The notes under the pieces are model-generated. The model was not told the DNA's origin and did not search any database. It saw only the letters and a list, made by a program, of their open reading frames with translations. The translations under genes and the position numbers were made by a program. DNA of 64,000 bases from Alkalimarinus coralli (GTDB taxonomy: Bacteria; Pseudomonadota; Gammaproteobacteria; Pseudomonadales; Oleiphilaceae), in NCBI RefSeq assembly GCF_023650515.1, contig NZ_CP096016.1, forward strand, positions 236,001 through 300,000. The letters are read 5' to 3'. Every line of letters starts with the position of its first letter. The first letter of the stretch is position 1. This document shows, in pieces, positions 53,101 to 63,531 of this stretch.

Positions 53101-56100
53101 TTATGAGCCGTCATGAATTTCATGTGCCGGCGTTGCTTTGCTGCTAATTAGCTGACGCTGCATAAAGGCTTTACCATCCTCAATTAACGACAGGATAACA
53201 GGGATGACTATGAGCACTAACAGTGTAGCGAAAGCGAGCCCGAATGAAATACTTACCGCCATTGGAATGAGGAACTGTGCTTGCAGTGATGTTTCAAACA
53301 GAAGCGGGGTTAACCCAGCAATGGTGGTAAGTGAAGTGAGCAGTACCGCGCGAAGTCTCAGGCAGGCGGCATCAATAACTGCTTGCTTAATGGCCAGCCC
53401 CTTTTCTCTCAACTCCTGATAGAAAGTCACCAGAATGATTGCATCGTTAATCACAATACCTGAGAGGCCAAAGAAACCAAATAATGAAAGTATGGTGAGG
53501 TCTATATTTAGCAACGCATGACCAAATATCGCCCCAGTCAAACCAAATGGGATAGCCACCATAATGGCAAATGGCCAGGTATATGACCCAAATACCCAGG
53601 CTAGTATCAGGTAGATAAGAGCCAAGGCGATAAGAGCGCCATTTTTCATATCACTGCCGGTCTCTCTTTGCTCTTCGGCTTTACCTTTCAGGTCTACCTT
53701 GAGGCCGTATCGGCTGGCTAGTTCCGGAAAGAATGTTTCCTGCATATCGTCGAGAATGATGTTGGCATTGTTGACGGTGGTATCAACCTCAGAAGTGATA
53801 TGAATGCCGAGTTGACCATTGGTGTGCCTCAGTAGCTCTAAACCTTTACGGCTGTTTAGATTTACGATATTGCTTAGAGGCGCACTGTTGCCGTTGGAGG
53901 TAATGATTGGAAATGTTTCCAGGGTGGCGTAGCTGTCCCGCTCTTCGTCGGGCAGAATTACCCTGACTTCAACTTCCTCGTTGTCATCATAGAATATTTG
54001 AATCAACTGGCCGTCAAACGCTGCTCGCAACTGGTTGCCAACATCCGCAACGGTTAAGCCCAGTGAGTGCCCTAGAGGTGTGAGCTCGTAGATAAACTGC
54101 TGTTTGCCGTAGGGTAAGTCGTCTTGTACATTATTGACGCCCGCATAACTTTTCAGCTTTTCTTTCACTTCTTCAGCGGCGGCCTTCAGGCGTGCAGGGG
54201 CTATACCCGATAAGAATACATCAATATCCTTTCCAGGTGGCCCCCCTTTGGGGCTGGTAACACTGAGTTGCTCGACGCCATCAGGTACATTCATGGCGGC
54301 TTCCCATGTGTTCACAAACTCGGTGTTGCTGACCTCGCGAAGATCAGGGGAGGTTAGTTCTGCGTGAACTGATGCATACTGGTCGCCTGAAGAGTAGTTT
54401 TGGCCACCATCAAATGTGGCTGTGTTCACTCGGAGTACGCTGTGTACCAGAATATCCTCGTCTGACTTCAGCTGCTGGTTGGTGTGCTGTAACTGCTTTT
54501 CCATCTCCATGCCGAAGGCTCGCACTTTCTCCGGTGGCGTGCCCGCTGCAAACTTTACGCTAGCGATGAGTACTTTGTTGTCAGGGGAGGGGAAAAAAGT
54601 AAATTGAATCCGGCCGCTGACAATAAGCGATATGGCCAATGCGAGTGCGCAGATGGCAATCATAACGGTCGTGAGCCGATGTTCCATCGCAGCGGTCACT
54701 AATGGCCGAAATCGCAGATCCCTGAACTGTTCGAAGCCTTTGTCCAGCTTCATGCGAAATGGCCCTGGTGTTTTATGATGGCTCCGGTGAAAGCTGTGCC
54801 GCAGGTGGCCTGGCAGAACTAAAAAGCTCTCGATCAGGGAGGCAATAATCACGCAGATAATCACCAGTGGAATTGCACTCAGAATATTACCAATAATGCC
54901 ACTGACCATCATCAACGGTAGAAAGGCGGATATCGTGGTTAGTGACGAGGAAACGACGGGCACAAACATTCTGCGTGCGCCTCCTTCAGCCGCCTGAAGC
55001 GAGCTTTCGCCGGTGGTGTAGTGGGTAAGCGCGTCTTCACCGACGACGATTGCATCATCAACAATGATCCCTAGCGCCATGATTAACGCAAACAGACTGA
55101 CCATGTTGATACTGCCGCCAACCAGATATAAGACCGCCAGGGTACCCATAAACGATACGGGAATCCCCCATGCCACCCAAAATGCAACACGGCCATTAAG
55201 AAAGATAAACAGGATGCCGATGACCAGTATTAAGCCGCCTAGCCCGTTTTTTAACAGCAGATCGATTCGTTCTTCGACCAGTACATAAGCTTCATTGAAG
55301 GCGTGAAGTTCGGTACCTGGCGACAGCTTGGGTTTTGCGCTCTCCAGCCAGTCGTGCAGCACTTCGGCTGACTTCAGCGTATCAGAGTTTTCGGTGCGCA
55401 TTATCTTCATTAATATCGCGGGGTTTCCCTTATAAAACACCTCGACCTGGCCATCTTTCGAACGCTGGTCTATCTCCGCAATTTCGTCTAATGCTATTCG
55501 CTGAGGTGAGCGAGACGTGAGTATTGCAAGCTCTTTGAACTCTTTGTCTGTGCGCCGCTGTTCCAGGCTGCGAAGTTCCCTGGCCACTTCGTTTTTGCCG
55601 CTGGTACCTGCTGGTATGTCCTGGCTTTGGTTGGTTATCAGGCGACCTAGCTGAGGCAAAGAGAGCTTCAGGCGCTCAATCGTTTGGGCTGGCACTTGAA
55701 TGGCAATTTCCTGTTCGGGCAGCCCTGTGAAATTGACTTTTGCGATGCCTTTGGCTAATAACTCTCGCTCAAACTGATAGGCGAGAGGGCGCAGTTCTTC
55801 GAGGGAGTTGTCAGACGTCAGGATCAGTGTGGCGACATCCTCATTGCGTACCACTTTAGTGACCTTTGGCTCTTCCGCATCGGAGGGTAGGTTGCGAACC
55901 AGGCTGACAAACTCCTTTACCTGATCAAGTGCCAGGCCCATGTCGCTGCCTTCTTCGTATTCTATAATTATGGTGCCAAATCCCCGGCTCGAAACAGATC
56001 GCATCTCCTTAACAAAGTCGAGATTTTTGAGTTCCTGTTCCAGCGGTGTTGTAACTGAGCGTGCAATGTCTTCGGCGGTTGCGCCGGGCCATACGACTCT

Positions 56101-56328
56101 GACGGTAATGTAGTCCAGCGCAAAGTTGGGTAGAAACTGGGTATTTAACCGGCTAAGGCCAATGATGCCGGCCAGCAGCATAATGATCATCAACAGGTTC
56201 GCCGCCACCTTGTGTTGGGCAAACCGGCCAATCAAGTCTTGGTGATGAAATGACGATGCGCCTCCAGAAGGAGGCGTGGCAGGTTTGGAAGAACCGGGAA
56301 TAGCCGTGTCGGGCGTTTTCGAACTCAT
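53101..56328 (-). CDS. RND efflux permease, second system
   Basis: 1075 residues. First membrane helix at about 40-58 with a preceding Ser/Pro-rich cytosolic tail (longer than most). RND signature segments: FALIMALGIIVDDAIVVGED (the proton-relay Asp pair region), VSFMGTLAVLYLVGGSINM, and the second half FGFFGLSGIVINDAIILV. Full-length. It pairs with the adaptor encoded immediately upstream, the ATGA overlap (56325-56328) implying coupled translation. The gene belongs to the branch annotated as general AcrB-like exporters of unknown substrate. No outer channel is encoded here. Confidence 0.93.
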   Translation of the reverse strand: MSSKTPDTAIPGSSKPATPPSGGASSFHHQDLIGRFAQHKVAANLLMIIMLLAGIIGLSRLNTQFLPNFALDYITVRVVWPGATAEDIARSVTTPLEQELKNLDFVKEMRSVSSRGFGTIIIEYEEGSDMGLALDQVKEFVSLVRNLPSDAEEPKVTKVVRNEDVATLILTSDNSLEELRPLAYQFERELLAKGIAKVNFTGLPEQEIAIQVPAQTIERLKLSLPQLGRLITNQSQDIPAGTSGKNEVARELRSLEQRRTDKEFKELAILTSRSPQRIALDEIAEIDQRSKDGQVEVFYKGNPAILMKIMRTENSDTLKSAEVLHDWLESAKPKLSPGTELHAFNEAYVLVEERIDLLLKNGLGGLILVIGILFIFLNGRVAFWVAWGIPVSFMGTLAVLYLVGGSINMVSLFALIMALGIIVDDAIVVGEDALTHYTTGESSLQAAEGGARRMFVPVVSSSLTTISAFLPLMMVSGIIGNILSAIPLVIICVIIASLIESFLVLPGHLRHSFHRSHHKTPGPFRMKLDKGFEQFRDLRFRPLVTAAMEHRLTTVMIAICALALAISLIVSGRIQFTFFPSPDNKVLIASVKFAAGTPPEKVRAFGMEMEKQLQHTNQQLKSDEDILVHSVLRVNTATFDGGQNYSSGDQYASVHAELTSPDLREVSNTEFVNTWEAAMNVPDGVEQLSVTSPKGGPPGKDIDVFLSGIAPARLKAAAEEVKEKLKSYAGVNNVQDDLPYGKQQFIYELTPLGHSLGLTVADVGNQLRAAFDGQLIQIFYDDNEEVEVRVILPDEERDSYATLETFPIITSNGNSAPLSNIVNLNSRKGLELLRHTNGQLGIHITSEVDTTVNNANIILDDMQETFFPELASRYGLKVDLKGKAEEQRETGSDMKNGALIALALIYLILAWVFGSYTWPFAIMVAIPFGLTGAIFGHALLNIDLTILSLFGFFGLSGIVINDAIILVTFYQELREKGLAIKQAVIDAACLRLRAVLLTSLTTIAGLTPLLFETSLQAQFLIPMAVSISFGLAFATLLVLIVIPVILSLIEDGKAFMQRQLISSKATPAHEIHDGS

Positions 56329-57587
56329 GATCGAGGCTCCCTGGCTTTAACTTTTAAACCATTGATGGCATTCGGCAGTTGTGTGGTGATGAATGTTGCG
56401 CCAGAGCGCAATGGTGTATCCAGAATCAGCCGCTGTTTTCCCGCTTTATCAAAATAGGCGCCTATTATTTCAGCATCTACCGACACAAGCCGTTGATCTT
56501 CTATGCTGTAGATGCGGCCGGTGCCGTAAACCGCAGAAATAGGTGCCGTTATCGCTTCATTTATAAGCGGTAAGTTGAGGGTCAATTTGACTGACCCGCC
56601 TATGATGAATGGGGGATTCTCGCTGGTCGCTCTGAATAGGCCGTCTACGCCACCTGCTCCCGTGTTTGTTTTGCCTGATAACCGATCCAGGGTAAGAGTG
56701 ACGGTGTTGCCATAAATTGAAACAGAAGCCTGTAACGGCTTACCTTCTTTTAGTGATGACTGGACGAGGTTGACCGACTTATCAGGTATTTGAGCGCGAA
56801 CTTCAATCTGACTGCTGTCGTATAGCTCTACAACAGATTCTCCTGGCCTGACGCGACCACCAGGAGATACGCTTACTCGGGTGATTTGTCCATTATAAGG
56901 GGCTGTTATTTTGGTTCTTGCTACATCTAGCTGTGCATTTTCTACATTGGCATTTGCCCTGGCGAGCCGGGCCTCAAGCTGATTAAGTCGAGCGCTGTGG
57001 TCGGCAATACTCAGCTCGCGACTGTTAACTGATAGTGCTTGCAGCTCCAACTTATTGCTTGAGTTATCAATCAGTTCCTGGGATGTCAGGTTGGACTTTG
57101 CCAGTTTCTTTTGCCGCGCTACCGAGCGTTTGGCGATATCCAACAGTGCCTGCTCGCTTTTAAGTGCTGCGAGGTCAGATTGGTAACGGTTTTTTTCAGC
57201 GGTGATGGAGGCCTGTAACTCAACTACATCGGCTTGCTTTTGTTGGAGGTTGAGCAATGCCTCGGCATCATCAAGTACGACGAGAATGTCGCCCTTGTTA
57301 ACATAGGCTCCTTCTTTTGCGGGTACATCAATAACATCTGCATTTATCGCTGCAGACAGTTGCGTAGTATGGGGGGACTCTACAGTTCCCAGCAGCTCTA
57401 ATTGGGGGTGCACTGGTTGCCTGGTTGCTACTTCAGTGCTCACTGCCCAAGCTTTCTCCTCTTGCTCCTTGGTCGGAGGGACAGGCCGAGATGCCATTAG
57501 AAAAAAAATAATGATTACCGTGATAGCAATAATAATTAACGGCAGAAAACGCTTAACTATCGATTTGCTTTTTGGTGCATGTTCCAT
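56325..57587 (-). CDS. RND periplasmic adaptor, second system
   Basis: 420 residues. N-terminal membrane anchor (FLPLIIIAITVIIIFFLMA, about 14-32) in place of a cleavable signal. Lipoyl half-motifs: VPAKEGAYVNKGDILVVLDD (about 93-112) and ITAPYNGQITRVSVSPGGRV (about 223-242). The intervening alpha-hairpin is long (about 115-220). It connects the RND permease to an outer-membrane channel. Overlaps the permease gene by 4 bp. No regulator lies next to it. Confidence 0.92.
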   Translation of the reverse strand: MEHAPKSKSIVKRFLPLIIIAITVIIIFFLMASRPVPPTKEQEEKAWAVSTEVATRQPVHPQLELLGTVESPHTTQLSAAINADVIDVPAKEGAYVNKGDILVVLDDAEALLNLQQKQADVVELQASITAEKNRYQSDLAALKSEQALLDIAKRSVARQKKLAKSNLTSQELIDNSSNKLELQALSVNSRELSIADHSARLNQLEARLARANANVENAQLDVARTKITAPYNGQITRVSVSPGGRVRPGESVVELYDSSQIEVRAQIPDKSVNLVQSSLKEGKPLQASVSIYGNTVTLTLDRLSGKTNTGAGGVDGLFRATSENPPFIIGGSVKLTLNLPLINEAITAPISAVYGTGRIYSIEDQRLVSVDAEIIGAYFDKAGKQRLILDTPLRSGATFITTQLPNAINGLKVKAREPRS

Positions 57588-57741
57588 TTTTATTTTCCTG
57601 CTTGGGGTCTGTATAGAGCTTTGCTTTAAATCATGCGGCCTTTTTAGCGCTCATGGCAATAACTTTAGCGCTGATGGCAACAGCGATGTTAACGACTCAC
57701 ATACTAGATGAAAGCGTATAGATGACTGCATGTGCAACTAT

Positions 57742-58476
57742 TTAAGGGTTAAAATCTCCCCATAACCATTGAAGAACAGACAGTACTGCAACAGGGGCCG
57801 TTTCTGTCCTAAACACGCGAGGGCCAAAGGTCGAGGCAATAAACTGACAGCCAATTGCGCGCTCAATTTCTGATTCTGTTAACCCGCCTTCAGGCCCAAC
57901 CAACAGCCTAACACTGTGAGGTTTTTCGATATCAGCGATTTGCTGGGTTGTTCGATGGTGAAGCACCAGGCGGAGGGTCTCTTCCGGCTTGTTGTTAACC
58001 CATTCGTCGAGTGGTGAAATAGGGTGAATAATGGGGACAACGGCACGCCCGCACTGCTCTGCGGCGCTGATGGCTATTTGTTGCCACTGTTTTACCCTTT
58101 TTTCTTCTCGGTCACCTTTCAATTTCACTTCGCAACGCTCACTGGTGAGCGGAGTTATTTCGGTAGCGCCCAGTTCGGTGCTTTTTTGGATCATGTAGTC
58201 CATTCGGTCGCCGCGAGAGATAACCTGGCCGATATGGACTTTAAGTGGCGACTCTGTATTCACCTCCCGGGCGGCTATAACGGAAACCGAGACGTGCTTT
58301 TTAGTGACTTCGCTAATGTGCCCCGTGTAGTCTGTTCCGTTCCCGTTAAATAAGGTCAGCTGTTGTCCCGGTTTCATTCTGAGGACTTTTCCCACATGGT
58401 TGGAAGCGGAAGGGTCGAGTTCAACAGAACTACCCTCGGCTAATGCCATGGGCGTATAGATTCGCGGTATTCTCAT
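57742..58476 (-). CDS. rsmE: RsmE, 16S rRNA m3U1498 methyltransferase
   Basis: 244 residues from ATG 58476; 52 upstream codons in frame are not family-like. Typical start MRIPRIYTPMAL and the N-terminal PUA-like domain, then the SPOUT methyltransferase knot with RLLVGPEGGLTESEIERAI (about 193-211) and the closing RVFRTETAPVAVLSVLQWLW. It methylates N3 of U1498 in 16S rRNA using SAM. No strong Shine-Dalgarno precedes the ATG. It lies downstream of metF in the same direction, and the 158-bp gap contains a hairpin. Confidence 0.93.
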   Translation of the reverse strand: MRIPRIYTPMALAEGSSVELDPSASNHVGKVLRMKPGQQLTLFNGNGTDYTGHISEVTKKHVSVSVIAAREVNTESPLKVHIGQVISRGDRMDYMIQKSTELGATEITPLTSERCEVKLKGDREEKRVKQWQQIAISAAEQCGRAVVPIIHPISPLDEWVNNKPEETLRLVLHHRTTQQIADIEKPHSVRLLVGPEGGLTESEIERAIGCQFIASTFGPRVFRTETAPVAVLSVLQWLWGDFNP

Positions 58477-58593
58477 GTTGTTATTACTTAGAATTAGTTT
58501 GTCTAACGATATGAATAATAGAAGATAGACTGTACATGATCGTGCGACAAAAAGTGAAGGAAATTTACATGTCACCGCGAAGTAGGGAGGGAT

Positions 58594-58627
58594 GACTGGA
58601 ACCAGGAGGGCGTTCTCGATTCCAGTC
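58594..58627 (-). terminator. Hairpin downstream of metF
   Basis: GACTGGAA (58594-58601) and TTCCAGTC (58620-58627) pair exactly around an 18-base loop, 8 bp past the metF stop. GACTGGAAT is shared with the repeat modules at 29-32 kb, so it may be a relic of that repeat family. Confidence 0.45.
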
Positions 58628-58634
58628 TGCATGG

Positions 58635-59504
58635 CTAAAATGCAATTTTTTCGTGATTACTTAGATTCAGGTTGTCCCAAATATTTAAGCTTGGCTCGGC
58701 CTGGTTGAGCGTGTAGAAATGCAGGCCTGGCGCACCTTCGTCCAGTAGGCGCTCACACATTTCAGTGACCACCTCTTCACCAAACTTCTTGATGCTTTCG
58801 ATATCGTCACCGTAGGCTTCAAGCTGTTTGCGAATCCAGCGGGGAACCTCTGCTCCGCACATGTCGCTGAACCTGATCAGGTTTGAGTAATTGGTGATAG
58901 GCATAATACCCGGCACAATCGGGATATCGATCCCCATTGTTTCAACTCTATCCACAAAATAGAAGTAGGCGTCTACGTTGTAAAAGTACTGAGTAATGGC
59001 ACTGTTAGCGCCTGCGTCGACTTTACGTTTGAAGTTAATTAAGTCTTGCTCTGCATTAGCCGCCTGGGGGTGAAATTCCGGGTATGCAGCTACTTCGATA
59101 CTGAAATGATCGCCACTGTGCTTGCGGATAAATTCGACTAGATCATTTGCGTATCGTAACTCTCCATGAGCTCCCATACCCGAAGGCAGGTCGCCACGAA
59201 GCGCGACAATACGTTGAATATCATTGGCTTTGTAGAGGTCTAGCAGCTCGGTCAATGTCTCGGTTGTTGCACCAATACATGATAAATGGGGCGCTGTAGA
59301 GATACCTTGCTTGTGCAGGTTGATCACTGTATTGATCGTGCGCTCTTGTGTGGAGCCGCCTGCACCATAGGTGACAGAGAAAAAATCGGGTTCACGTTTC
59401 GCCAACTCATCACGGACGGTCTGGAGTTTTTCCATGCCTGCTGGTGTTTTTGGCGGGAAAAACTCAAAACTGAAGCGTTGCTTAAATTGTCTTTGCGAAT
59501 TCAT
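58635..59504 (-). CDS. metF: MetF, 5,10-methylenetetrahydrofolate reductase
   Basis: 289 residues. Start segment FSFEFFPPKTPAGMEKL (about 10-26), the TYGAGGSTQERT flavin-site loop, ALRGDLP (about 99-105) and VPGIMPITNY (about 197-206) are signatures of the family. It reduces methylene-THF to methyl-THF with NADH and FAD, supplying the methyl group for homocysteine remethylation. It follows ahcY (94-bp gap with a REP-like hairpin) in the activated-methyl cycle cluster. Confidence 0.96.
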   Translation of the reverse strand: MNSQRQFKQRFSFEFFPPKTPAGMEKLQTVRDELAKREPDFFSVTYGAGGSTQERTINTVINLHKQGISTAPHLSCIGATTETLTELLDLYKANDIQRIVALRGDLPSGMGAHGELRYANDLVEFIRKHSGDHFSIEVAAYPEFHPQAANAEQDLINFKRKVDAGANSAITQYFYNVDAYFYFVDRVETMGIDIPIVPGIMPITNYSNLIRFSDMCGAEVPRWIRKQLEAYGDDIESIKKFGEEVVTEMCERLLDEGAPGLHFYTLNQAEPSLNIWDNLNLSNHEKIAF

Positions 59505-59551
59505 GCTCTAATTCCTTGGGGAGTTTACCCTAATGGCTCTTGGTTAAGCCT

Positions 59552-59576
59552 GTCATCCCGCCTTCGCGGGAATGAC
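59552..59576. repeat. REP-like solo hairpin, copy 2
   Basis: GTCAT-CCCGC-CTTC-GCGGG-AATGAC forms a GC-rich stem between ahcY and metF and belongs to the family at 19416-19491. Confidence 0.75.
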
Positions 59577-59598
59577 AGCTATTCAGGGTTAATGCTAA

Positions 59599-60996
59599 TT
59601 AGTACTTGTAGCTTTCTGGCTTGTATGGGCCATCAACAGGAACGTTGATATAGTTTGCCTGTTCGTTCGTGAGGCGAGTTAAAACACCTCCGAACCCTTC
59701 AACCATATCTTTTGCAACTTCTTCGTCCAGCTTCTTCGGCAGTACTTTAACGTATAGGTTGTCAGCTTTTTCATCTTCTGGAAGATCTGCAAATTTTGCT
59801 TCCCACAAGTAAATTTGTGCCAGTACCTGGTTTGCAAAAGAACCATCCATAATACGTGATGGGTGGCCTGTTGCGTTGCCAAGGTTAACCAGACGCCCCT
59901 CTGAAAGAAGGATCAGGTGGTCGTTGTCTGCTGCATTACGGACAACTTTATGAACCTGTGGCTTAACTTCCTGCCATTCCCAGTTCTCACGCATGTACGC
60001 CGTATCGATTTCGTTATCAAAGTGGCCGATGTTACAAACAACCGCACCACTCTTGAGTGACTGAAGCATGTTCTTGTCACACACGTTTGAGTTGCCCGTG
60101 GTCGTTACAACAAGATCTGTTTTTTGCAGTAGCTCGGTATTAATAGATGAAAGTGTGCCATCGTTAACGCCATCGATAAACGGAGATACCACTTCAAAGC
60201 CGTCCATGCATGCCTGCATTGCACAAATAGGGTCGATCTCTGTTACTTTAACAATCATGCCTTCCTGACTAAGTGAAGCGGCAGAGCCCTTACCCACATC
60301 GCCGTAACCAATAACCAGTGCTTTTTTGCCTGATAAAAGGTGGTCAGTACCACGCTTGATTGCGTCATTCAGACTGTGACGGCAGCCATACTTGTTGTCG
60401 TTCTTAGACTTTGTGACTGAATCATTTACGTTAATAGCAGGGACTTTCAGCTCGCCTTTTTCAAGCATTTCCAACAAACGGTGAACACCTGTCGTGGTCT
60501 CTTCAGAGATGCCGTGGATATCCTTCAGCATGTCAGGGTATTTGTTGTGAGCCATTTCAGTCAGGTCGCCACCGTCATCAAGAATCATGTTGGCGTTCCA
60601 GACCTCGGAGCCATCTTTTTCAGACAAAATTGTTTGCTCGATGCACCATAAAAACTCTTCTTCAGTTTCACCTTTCCAGGCAAAAACCGGGATGCCTGCT
60701 GCTGCAATTGCTGCTGCTGCGTGATCTTGTGTTGAGAAGATATTACATGAAGACCAGCGAACCTCTGCACCCAAATCTACCAGTGTTTCTATCAGCACGG
60801 CTGTTTGGATGGTCATGTGAATACAACCCATGATGCGCGCATCTTTCAATGGTTGTGACGCTTTGTACTTACGGCGAAGCGCCATTAATGCAGGCATTTC
60901 GCCTTCTGCAATTTCTATCTCTCTGCGCCCCCAATCGGCCAGTGAAATATCAGCGACTTTATAATCGGTAAATCCTGCTTCAACTGCTGCGTTCAT
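59599..60996 (-). CDS. ahcY: AhcY, S-adenosylhomocysteine hydrolase
   Basis: 465 residues. NAD-binding [13 protein letters not shown] (about 247-259). Catalytic/substrate segments [15 protein letters not shown] (about 82-96), [20 protein letters not shown] (about 205-224; includes the Lys/Asp pair) and HFDNEID. It hydrolyses SAH to adenosine and homocysteine and so relieves inhibition of methyltransferases. Gene order metK-ahcY-metF is the SAM recycling set. The upstream 166-bp gap to metK contains repeat copy 3. Confidence 0.97.
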   Translation of the reverse strand: MNAAVEAGFTDYKVADISLADWGRREIEIAEGEMPALMALRRKYKASQPLKDARIMGCIHMTIQTAVLIETLVDLGAEVRWSSCNIFSTQDHAAAAIAAAGIPVFAWKGETEEEFLWCIEQTILSEKDGSEVWNANMILDDGGDLTEMAHNKYPDMLKDIHGISEETTTGVHRLLEMLEKGELKVPAINVNDSVTKSKNDNKYGCRHSLNDAIKRGTDHLLSGKKALVIGYGDVGKGSAASLSQEGMIVKVTEIDPICAMQACMDGFEVVSPFIDGVNDGTLSSINTELLQKTDLVVTTTGNSNVCDKNMLQSLKSGAVVCNIGHFDNEIDTAYMRENWEWQEVKPQVHKVVRNAADNDHLILLSEGRLVNLGNATGHPSRIMDGSFANQVLAQIYLWEAKFADLPEDEKADNLYVKVLPKKLDEEVAKDMVEGFGGVLTRLTNEQANYINVPVDGPYKPESYKY

Positions 60997-61019
60997 TGTT
61001 CTGTTTCCTGTATCTGTTT

Positions 61020-61134
61020 GTCATCCTCGCGAAGGCGGGGATCCATTGTTTGGTTTGGGCTCCGATCGGTGGATTCCCGCTCACCCCAGGGTGCTATCTC
61101 TTGCTTCGCAATTCACCTTGTTCGCGGGAATGAC
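61020..61134. repeat. REP-like pair with internal insertion, copy 3
   Basis: Left unit 61020-61045 (GTCATCCTCGCGAAGGCGGG then GATCCA). Right unit starts TGGATTCCCGC (61070-61080) and resumes as GTTCGCGGGAATGAC (61120-61134), split by about 39 foreign bases. It lies between metK and ahcY. Confidence 0.75.
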
Positions 61135-61162
61135 CGGGTATGCCGGTATTGTATCTACTAGA

Positions 61163-62323
61163 CTAAAGACCGGCTGCTGCTTTTAGTGCGGCGGCTTTGT
61201 CTGTGCTTTCCCATGTAAATTCTGGCTCGGTGCGTCCAAAGTGTCCGTATGCTGCAGTGGCTCTATAAATGGGGCGACGCAGGTCTAACATGTCGATAAT
61301 GCCTTGCGGGCGCAGGTCAAAGTGCTCTCGAACCAGACGCTCGATTTTTGCTTCATCGACTTTGTGTGTGCCGAAGGTGTTAATGGAGATAGATGTCGGC
61401 TCTGCGACACCGATGGCATATGAAACCTGAATTTCACAACGGTCTGCCAAGCCAGCCGCAACGATATTCTTAGCAACATATCGGCCTGCGTAGGCTGCCG
61501 AGCGGTCAACCTTTGATGGGTCTTTTCCTGAGAACGCGCCGCCACCGTGACGAGCCATGCCGCCATAAGTATCAACGATAATCTTACGCCCTGTTAGGCC
61601 GCAGTCACCTACTGGCCCGCCAATCACAAAGTTTCCGGTTGGGTTGATGTGGAATAGGGTGTCGCTGTGCAACCACTCAGAAGGCAGTACCGGCTTAACC
61701 ACTTCTTCCAGAACGGCTTCGCGCAAGTCACCTAAAGAGATGCCTTCGTCATGCTGTGTTGAAAGAACGACGGCATCAACGGCAACAGGTTTGCCGTTTT
61801 CATAGCGCAGTGTAACCTGGCTTTTTGCATCTGGGCGTAACCAGGGCAAAATACCTTTTTTCCGCAATTGTGCCTGACGCTCAACCAGTCGGTGAGAGTA
61901 ATAAATAGGGGCGGGCATCAATACGTCAGTTTCGTTGGTCGCATAACCAAACATTAAGCCCTGATCGCCTGCACCCAAATCTTTATCGCTGCCTTCGTCA
62001 ACGCCCATTGCGATGTCTGAAGACTGCTTGCCGATAGCATTCAGTACTGCGCAAGATGCCCCGTCGAAGCCTACCTCTGAACTGTTGTAACCGATATCCA
62101 GAATGACTTCGCGAACCAGATCTTCCAGATCAATATAAGTGCTGGTACGCACTTCACCGGCAATAACCGCCATGCCCGTTTTTACCATTGTTTCAACGGC
62201 AATTCGAGAGTGCTTGTCTTCGGCGATGATTGCATCAACAATGGCATCAGAAATCTGGTCTGCCATTTTATCTGGATGGCCTTCAGAAACGGACTCTGAA
62301 GTAAATAAAGAATATTCGCTCAT
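61163..62323 (-). CDS. metK: MetK, S-adenosylmethionine synthetase
   Basis: 386 residues. Signatures [17 protein letters not shown] (about 16-32; ATP/Mg site), [13 protein letters not shown] (about 117-129), and [20 protein letters not shown] (about 262-281). It joins methionine and ATP to SAM, the first step of the methyl cycle encoded here with ahcY and metF. Preceded by the ArsR-methyltransferase gene (148-bp gap), the arrangement seen in Pseudomonas. Confidence 0.97.
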   Translation of the reverse strand: MSEYSLFTSESVSEGHPDKMADQISDAIVDAIIAEDKHSRIAVETMVKTGMAVIAGEVRTSTYIDLEDLVREVILDIGYNSSEVGFDGASCAVLNAIGKQSSDIAMGVDEGSDKDLGAGDQGLMFGYATNETDVLMPAPIYYSHRLVERQAQLRKKGILPWLRPDAKSQVTLRYENGKPVAVDAVVLSTQHDEGISLGDLREAVLEEVVKPVLPSEWLHSDTLFHINPTGNFVIGGPVGDCGLTGRKIIVDTYGGMARHGGGAFSGKDPSKVDRSAAYAGRYVAKNIVAAGLADRCEIQVSYAIGVAEPTSISINTFGTHKVDEAKIERLVREHFDLRPQGIIDMLDLRRPIYRATAAYGHFGRTEPEFTWESTDKAAALKAAAGL

Positions 62324-62471
62324 TGTTTTTTCCTTGTGTTAACAGAGGTGTTCTATTAATAATTGTTAGTTTTTAATGCCTTGTTACCGTGCTATCTGTT
62401 CTGTACTATTTGTGCAGTACCAAGTTTTTCTCGATGCTGCTTTTTTAATGCTACTTTCTTGAAGCGATGGG

Positions 62472-63497
62472 CTATCGTTTAATAAACTCTCTAACTTGAA
62501 TCTGGAATCCATTGCGAAGGCCAATATAGAGGCTTTCACCTTCATCCATGCCTGAATTCCTGGCCCACACTGAAAGTTCCTCACTTTCAAACCCAAGCCA
62601 CAGGTCGCCACAATTTTCTTTTACCCAGTTTTGGTCGTGATGGCTGAGGTCGCTAATCAGCATGATGCCATTCTTGTTAAGTAGTTTGGCGCAGTCCGCG
62701 AAGATATCCGCCGGGCTGGGTATGTGGTGCAACACCATGTTCAGTACGATGGCATCAACTGAAATGTTCTGCTGTAGTGCTTTGCTGCTTTCGCCCAAGA
62801 CAAACTCAATATTTGATAATTGGTGTGACTCGGCGTGAGCTTTTGCTTTGTTGAGCATCCCTTCGGAGTTATCGACTGCGTAAACCTGGCTAAAACGCGT
62901 AGAGAGCTGATTTAAGAATGCGCCTTCCCCAGGGCCAATCTCCATCGCGGTGGATGAGGTTGAAAAGTCATGTGCGTCGATGAGTTCAGCTACTGGCAGT
63001 GCATACTGCTCAAAACTGGCGATTAACTCTTGCTGCTCTTTAAATTTGTCTGCGTGCTTAGAGAAAAATGCCTGTGACTGTTCTGCACGCTGCCCTTTTA
63101 TGAGGTTGATACTGTCAACGGTAGCCGGTGCTACAGCCGTTTGATCAATAATCCCGAATAATGAGTGAATGAGTTCGTCATTAATTTCACCGTCCTGCTT
63201 GATTGGGCGGCGATAAAATATTGAATTGCCTTCGCGCTGGGTTTCTACAAGGCCTGCTTTGTGGAGCACTTTTAGGTGGTGACTCATACCTGACTGTCGA
63301 CAGTCGAATATATTGCATAACTCCATCACACCGAAAGTGTCGCGCTGTAGCACCCGTAATATTTCCAGGCGCAAAGGGTCACCACTGGCCTTTAGGATAG
63401 GGGCTATGGAGGACAGGCTCTGCGGTGCAGAGGCTGATTCGCTTACTGCTGTGTTGCTTGCAGATTCTTCTGTTGGGCATGTGAAGTTATTTAACAT
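62472..63497 (-). CDS. ArsR family regulator fused to SAM methyltransferase
   Basis: 341 residues from ATG 63497; a TTG 12 codons upstream would place the start inside a palindrome and has no family support. The N-terminal ArsR winged helix runs about 40-100 (SGDPLRLEILRVLQRDTFG, MELCNIFDCRQSGMSHHLKVL). The C-terminal class I methyltransferase has MEIGPGEGAFLNQL (about 182-195) and VLNMVLHHIPSPADIF. Equivalent genes lie between metK and tkt in Pseudomonas (for example PA0547). It resembles regulators that sense SAH/SAM (SahR type). The palindrome 63532-63565 just upstream is its probable site, suggesting autoregulation and control of the SAM cycle. Confidence 0.85.
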   Translation of the reverse strand: MLNNFTCPTEESASNTAVSESASAPQSLSSIAPILKASGDPLRLEILRVLQRDTFGVMELCNIFDCRQSGMSHHLKVLHKAGLVETQREGNSIFYRRPIKQDGEINDELIHSLFGIIDQTAVAPATVDSINLIKGQRAEQSQAFFSKHADKFKEQQELIASFEQYALPVAELIDAHDFSTSSTAMEIGPGEGAFLNQLSTRFSQVYAVDNSEGMLNKAKAHAESHQLSNIEFVLGESSKALQQNISVDAIVLNMVLHHIPSPADIFADCAKLLNKNGIMLISDLSHHDQNWVKENCGDLWLGFESEELSVWARNSGMDEGESLYIGLRNGFQIQVREFIKR

Positions 63498-63531
63498 GTG
63501 AGGCAGTCTAGCAGTGGATTTTTTATCATTC

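Noticed and set aside
60997-61160. SAH riboswitch upstream of ahcY
   Set aside because: Looked for the conserved SAH-riboswitch motif because ahcY often has one; the gap is filled by the REP-like repeat and no riboswitch-like core was seen.
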